Below are positions 60,699 through 64,000 of a stretch of DNA of 64,000 bases, one piece after another (the stretch's first letter is position 1; each line of letters starts with the position of its first letter). The notes beneath the pieces were generated by a model that saw only the letters and a program-made list of their open reading frames with translations, did no database searches and was not told the origin of the DNA. The position numbers and the translations under genes were made by a program. The DNA comes from Mucilaginibacter sp. OK098 (lineage in GTDB: Bacteria > Bacteroidota > Bacteroidia > Sphingobacteriales > Sphingobacteriaceae). Location: the NCBI RefSeq assembly GCF_900142915.1, contig NZ_FRCM01000006.1, positions 447,503 to 511,502 on the forward strand. The letters run 5' to 3'.

Positions 60699-60703
60699 CG
60701 TAA

Positions 60704-61783
60704 TTAAAATGAAACTGCTAAGCTGGTTGTAATTAATGGATTATTTGCAACGTAAACATTGTCTTTCAAAAATATTTTGTCTTTACTATTATAGGTTTTT
60801 CCTTCTAACCTTATTACGGCATTTGGAAAGGGTATGTAATCCACATTTAATGAATAACCCATTGTATTAAAGCCATCGGTGGTTTGGGTATTGATAAAAA
60901 TTCCATGCTGATCTTTATAATACTCAACCCTGCCTGCAACAGCCCATTGCTTATCCAATAAATAACGGGCTATAAATACCGGGGCTATAATGTTATTTGT
61001 GCTTGCTGCGGCATGTACTTTTTGCTGCGTGCCATAATCTATACCCCCAGTAATACCAAATTTAGAGGTTAGTTGTATGATTGCATAAAGATCATGGTAA
61101 AATCTCTTTACACTGGCAGAATCGGGTCCTTCAGTACCCAGATAGTTGCTGTAATTCAGTGTGAAATTTGCTGATGGTTTCCAGGTTAATTGTACACCGC
61201 CGGCAGGGCTATTATTTGCATCCCGCCGCTGCATCCGTTGCCAGCCATTTAAAAACAGCGCAACCGCGGTAAACTTCCCATCAGCGGTGTTGTAGGTGAT
61301 TTTAGCGTCTGATTCATAATAAGGCGTATTATCTGAAACTATTCCACGGGTTAGTACCCAGCAGTCTTTTCCAACTGCGCTTTCAAAGCCAATATGCGAT
61401 GAAAAAACACCTGCATCCAGCCACAGATCGGCTTTTTTTGAAAGCTTGATCCCGGCATTGGCTTCATAAATATTTTTTAATACGCCGGGCTCCGCAGCCA
61501 GGTTTGCATTTGCATATGTTCCGGCCATAAGGGCAAAATTGGCACGGATATTATCATTTAAATAAGCGGCTTTTATAAAGCCAAGGTTAAGGGCTACTTC
61601 GTTAGTCCGGTTATAAGCATATACAAAAGGTGGCCGGTTATGATCTGCCGGCTTGTTAAAATCGTAACTGTAGTATAATTCTGCATAGCCGCTTATGGTA
61701 AGCTTAGCGGTATGCGAAGTATCCTGTGCTTTAACTATTGCCATTGTTAAAACCAGGATAATTATTAATATAATTCTTCTCAT
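60704..61783 (-). CDS. Outer-membrane porin in the kdp operon (bbp2-like)
   Basis: 359 residues. The signal peptide (about 1-19, ending VKA) is followed by a beta-rich chain with alternating aromatic residues (SGYAELYYSYDFN, GVFSSHIGFESAVG) and the final strand ITTSLAVSF ending in Phe, typical of outer-membrane barrels. It resembles the putative beta-barrel porin-2 family. Its place between kdpC and kdpD suggests it opens the outer membrane to potassium under limitation. Confidence 0.85.
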   Translation of the reverse strand: MRRIILIIILVLTMAIVKAQDTSHTAKLTISGYAELYYSYDFNKPADHNRPPFVYAYNRTNEVALNLGFIKAAYLNDNIRANFALMAGTYANANLAAEPGVLKNIYEANAGIKLSKKADLWLDAGVFSSHIGFESAVGKDCWVLTRGIVSDNTPYYESDAKITYNTADGKFTAVALFLNGWQRMQRRDANNSPAGGVQLTWKPSANFTLNYSNYLGTEGPDSASVKRFYHDLYAIIQLTSKFGITGGIDYGTQQKVHAAASTNNIIAPVFIARYLLDKQWAVAGRVEYYKDQHGIFINTQTTDGFNTMGYSLNVDYIPFPNAVIRLEGKTYNSKDKIFLKDNVYVANNPLITTSLAVSF

Positions 61784-61850
61784 TGTTTAGTTAACATAAA
61801 GCAGAAAGCTGGCCATAAGGTCAAATAGCCGACTTTCTGCCGTAGACAGG

Positions 61851-62414
61851 TTATTTCAGTTGGTCAAGCGCTACGTTTAATTTTAGCACATTAACTTTTG
61901 GGGGGCCAAATAAGCCTAACAAAGGGGCTTCAATATGGCTATCAACCAATGCAGCAATTTTTTGCTCATCAAGCTTTCTGAATTTTGCCACTCGTTTTAT
62001 CTGTATTTTTACAGCCTCGGGCGACAGGTCCGGATCCAGACCGCTACCGGATGCGGTAACCAGATCGGCAGGGATCTCGCTGCGCTTAAGGTAAGGATGG
62101 TATTTTAAAAGTGTGTCTATTCTATTAGAAACATCTTTCAGGTAATCAGGGTTGCTTGGCCCTTTATTGGAACCTCCGGATCCGACTGCATTATAAGCCA
62201 CAGCTGAGGGCCTGCCCCAAAAATATTGGGGTTTGGTGAAGCTTTGCCCTACATTGGCATAGCCAACTACTTTACCGTTCACCACTACTGTTTCTCCGTT
62301 GCCGGCACCTTTTGAAAGCTTCCCGGCCAACATGATAGAAACCGGGTAGATAACACATAATACTATAGTAAGTACGATGGTGATCCTTATTGATGGAATA
62401 ATATACTTTTTCAT
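61851..62414 (-). CDS. kdpC: Potassium-transporting ATPase subunit KdpC
   Basis: 187 residues started at 62414 (MKKYIIPSIRITIVLT); an upstream ATG adds 13 unlikely codons. One membrane segment at about 8-30, then the KdpC domain: YFWGRPSAV, SNPDYLKDVSNR, and the SGLDPDLSPEAVKIQ signature. KdpC stabilises the KdpA-KdpB complex. It lies 10 bp downstream of kdpB. Confidence 0.95.
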   Translation of the reverse strand: MKKYIIPSIRITIVLTIVLCVIYPVSIMLAGKLSKGAGNGETVVVNGKVVGYANVGQSFTKPQYFWGRPSAVAYNAVGSGGSNKGPSNPDYLKDVSNRIDTLLKYHPYLKRSEIPADLVTASGSGLDPDLSPEAVKIQIKRVAKFRKLDEQKIAALVDSHIEAPLLGLFGPPKVNVLKLNVALDQLK

Positions 62415-62424
62415 TGTATTAATA

Positions 62425-64000
62425 TTAAATGATGTGTGCAACAATAAGATCAATTAACTTGATCCCTATAAATGGCGCTATAACACCACCAACCCCGTAA
62501 ATCATCAGGTTACGGCGTAACAAGGCGCTTGCTCCTATTGGTTTGTATTCAACCCCTCTGAGTGCCAGCGGGATCAGCATAGGGATGATAATAGCGTTAA
62601 ATATAACCGCCGACAAGATTGCCGATTCAGGACTGTGCAGCCCCATTATATTGATGCTCTGCAAGGCAGGGATAGAAGCCATAAACAAAGCAGGCACGAT
62701 GGCAAAATATTTGGCCACGTCATTTGCTATTGAAAATGTGGTAAGCGTTCCTCTTGTGATCAGTAATTGTTTTCCAATTTCAACAATCTCGATCAGCTTG
62801 GTTGGGTCATTATCCAAATCCACCATATTACCGGCTTCTTTTGCTGCCTGGGTACCGCTGTTCATGGCAACGCCAACATCAGCTTGTGCAAGGGCCGGGG
62901 CATCATTGGTACCGTCACCCATCATAGCCACAAGCTTACCGCTGTTTTGCTCAAGCTTAATGTAGTTCATCTTATCCTCGGGCTTAGCTTCGGCAATATA
63001 ATCGTCAACACCAGCCTTTTCAGCAATAAACTTGGCGGTTAAAGGATTATCACCGGTAACCATTACAGTTTTAACACCCATTTTACGCAAGCGCTCAAAA
63101 CGTTCGGCAATGCCGGTTTTAATGATATCCTGCAATTCAACAACACCAAGAATTTTTTCGTTTTGCGAAACTACAAGGGGTGTACCACCATTGGAAGCAA
63201 TGATCTTTACCCTTTCATCAACTTCATCAGGGAAAGGGTTGCCTGCCTTCAGCGCGATATTTTTGATGGAATCAGACGCCCCTTTACGGATGCGTAAGCC
63301 ATCAGGCGTATTGATCCCGCTCGACCTTGTTTCCGCAGTAAATTTCACAAATTCTGAATTTGCAGGGGCAACAGGTAATTTAAAATGACCGGCTGCTAAC
63401 TCTACGATAGATTTACCTTCGGGTGTTTCATCTGCTAAAGACCCCAATACGCAGGCTGTTATTAAATCATCGGGCGCGATGCCTGTGGCAGGCCAAAAGT
63501 GCGTTGCCTTACGGTTACCTATAGTAATGGTACCTGTTTTGTCAAGTAAAAGCACATCAATATCACCAGCTGTTTCAACTGCCTTGCCCGATTTAGTGAT
63601 CACATTAGCTCTTAAGGCCCTGTCCATACCGGCAATCCCAATGGCTGATAAAAGGCCGCCAATAGTGGTTGGGATCAAACATACAAACAGTGAGATCAGG
63701 GCTGCAATGGTAATAGGCGTATTTGCATAATTTGCAAACGGCTGCAGCGTAACGCAAACAATAATGAATATCAGCGTAAAGCTGGCAAGCAAAATGGTTA
63801 AAGCAATCTCGTTTGGTGTTTTTTGGCGCGAGGCACCCTCAACCAAAGCAATCATCTTATCCAAAAAGCTTTCGCCCGGCTGGGTAGATACCATTACTTT
63901 TATTTCGTCAGACAATACCTTGGTACCACCTGTTACTGATGATTTATCACCACCTGATTCGCGGATCACCGGTGCTGACTCGCCTGTTATGGCCGATTCA
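62425..64000 (-). CDS. kdpB: Potassium-transporting P-type ATPase subunit KdpB, 5' part missing
   Basis: The C-terminal 524 codons of the catalytic subunit of the Kdp potassium pump; the gene continues beyond base 64000. The actuator motif TGES is seen at the window edge (AITGESAPVIRE), the phosphorylation site DKTGT at about 63546, then TGDNPLTA and GDGTNDAPAL in the nucleotide and hinge parts, and membrane segments towards the C-terminus. GTG at 63969 is internal and not the start. kdpA should lie upstream, outside the window. Confidence 0.96.
   Translation of the reverse strand, partial: ESAITGESAPVIRESGGDKSSVTGGTKVLSDEIKVMVSTQPGESFLDKMIALVEGASRQKTPNEIALTILLASFTLIFIIVCVTLQPFANYANTPITIAALISLFVCLIPTTIGGLLSAIGIAGMDRALRANVITKSGKAVETAGDIDVLLLDKTGTITIGNRKATHFWPATGIAPDDLITACVLGSLADETPEGKSIVELAAGHFKLPVAPANSEFVKFTAETRSSGINTPDGLRIRKGASDSIKNIALKAGNPFPDEVDERVKIIASNGGTPLVVSQNEKILGVVELQDIIKTGIAERFERLRKMGVKTVMVTGDNPLTAKFIAEKAGVDDYIAEAKPEDKMNYIKLEQNSGKLVAMMGDGTNDAPALAQADVGVAMNSGTQAAKEAGNMVDLDNDPTKLIEIVEIGKQLLITRGTLTTFSIANDVAKYFAIVPALFMASIPALQSINIMGLHSPESAILSAVIFNAIIIPMLIPLALRGVEYKPIGASALLRRNLMIYGVGGVIAPFIGIKLIDLIVAHII

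Overview
The window looks like a chromosome segment of a Bacteroidota bacterium, most likely Sphingobacteriaceae close to Mucilaginibacter or Pedobacter. The evidence is a SusC/SusD pair with an STN domain, a FecR anti-sigma factor and Bacteroidota-type ECF sigma factors, a DUF5686 outer-membrane protein, TlpA-like proteins with DUF4369-like N-termini, MacB/FtsX-type permeases that all start MI(K/R)NYLKIAWRN, and promoters of the TTG-N19..21-TAnnTTTG type. The genus is an inference from style. There is no rRNA, CRISPR array, transposase or integrase in the window.

Layout. 1-5927: three tandem minus-strand permease paralogs, the first cut by the window edge, with repeat elements in their gaps. 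6550-14006: mostly housekeeping genes (M1 aminopeptidase, small secreted protein, sterol-desaturase-type hydroxylase, diadenylate cyclase CdaA, truncated globin, TerC, polyprenyl diphosphate synthase). 14083-14961: inverted repeat, orphan terminator, 43-bp tandem repeat and tRNA-Ser(GGA). 14962-28193: an accessory region downstream of the tRNA that holds gene fragments, two copies of tRNA 3' ends, SDR, Crp and ECF genes, and a coherent MarR-controlled block. 28298-31395: AraC regulator, TetX-like flavin monooxygenase, ankyrin protein. 31501-37727: siderophore-type TonB receptor, a DsbD system split over two genes with a lipoprotein between, and a cysteine-synthase-like gene facing an Lrp/AsnC regulator. 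38421-51008: five consecutive TlpA-like thiol oxidoreductases downstream of SusD, SusC and FecR. 51365-56543: an aspartyl protease/PDZ protein and two mirror-image reductase + AraC pairs. 56912-57490: an ECF sigma factor that may be the displaced partner of the FecR. 57779-64000: sensor kinase, KdpD N-terminal sensor, porin, KdpC and partial KdpB.

How the genes may work together. The most distinctive signal is three palindromes of exactly 37 bp at 22238, 23129 and 26181. They share GTAAAC/GTTTAC ends and inner GTTGAC/GTCAAC cores. Two of them cover both the -33 and -7 elements of good Bacteroidota promoters. They stand before a secreted START-domain protein, before a 117-residue orphan plus DUF5686 outer-membrane protein, and before a MarR regulator, which predicts a self-regulated envelope or lipid-response module. 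The block is bounded by the intact 3' end of an S10 peptidase gene on one side and a diverged fragment of the same 3' end in the same orientation on the other. The second system is an extracytoplasmic thiol-redox cluster (split DsbD plus five TlpA-like proteins) linked to a FecR-controlled SusCD importer. The third is a kdp operon with a porin gene inside it and the KdpD sensor and kinase on separate proteins. All functions are read from motifs without database searches.
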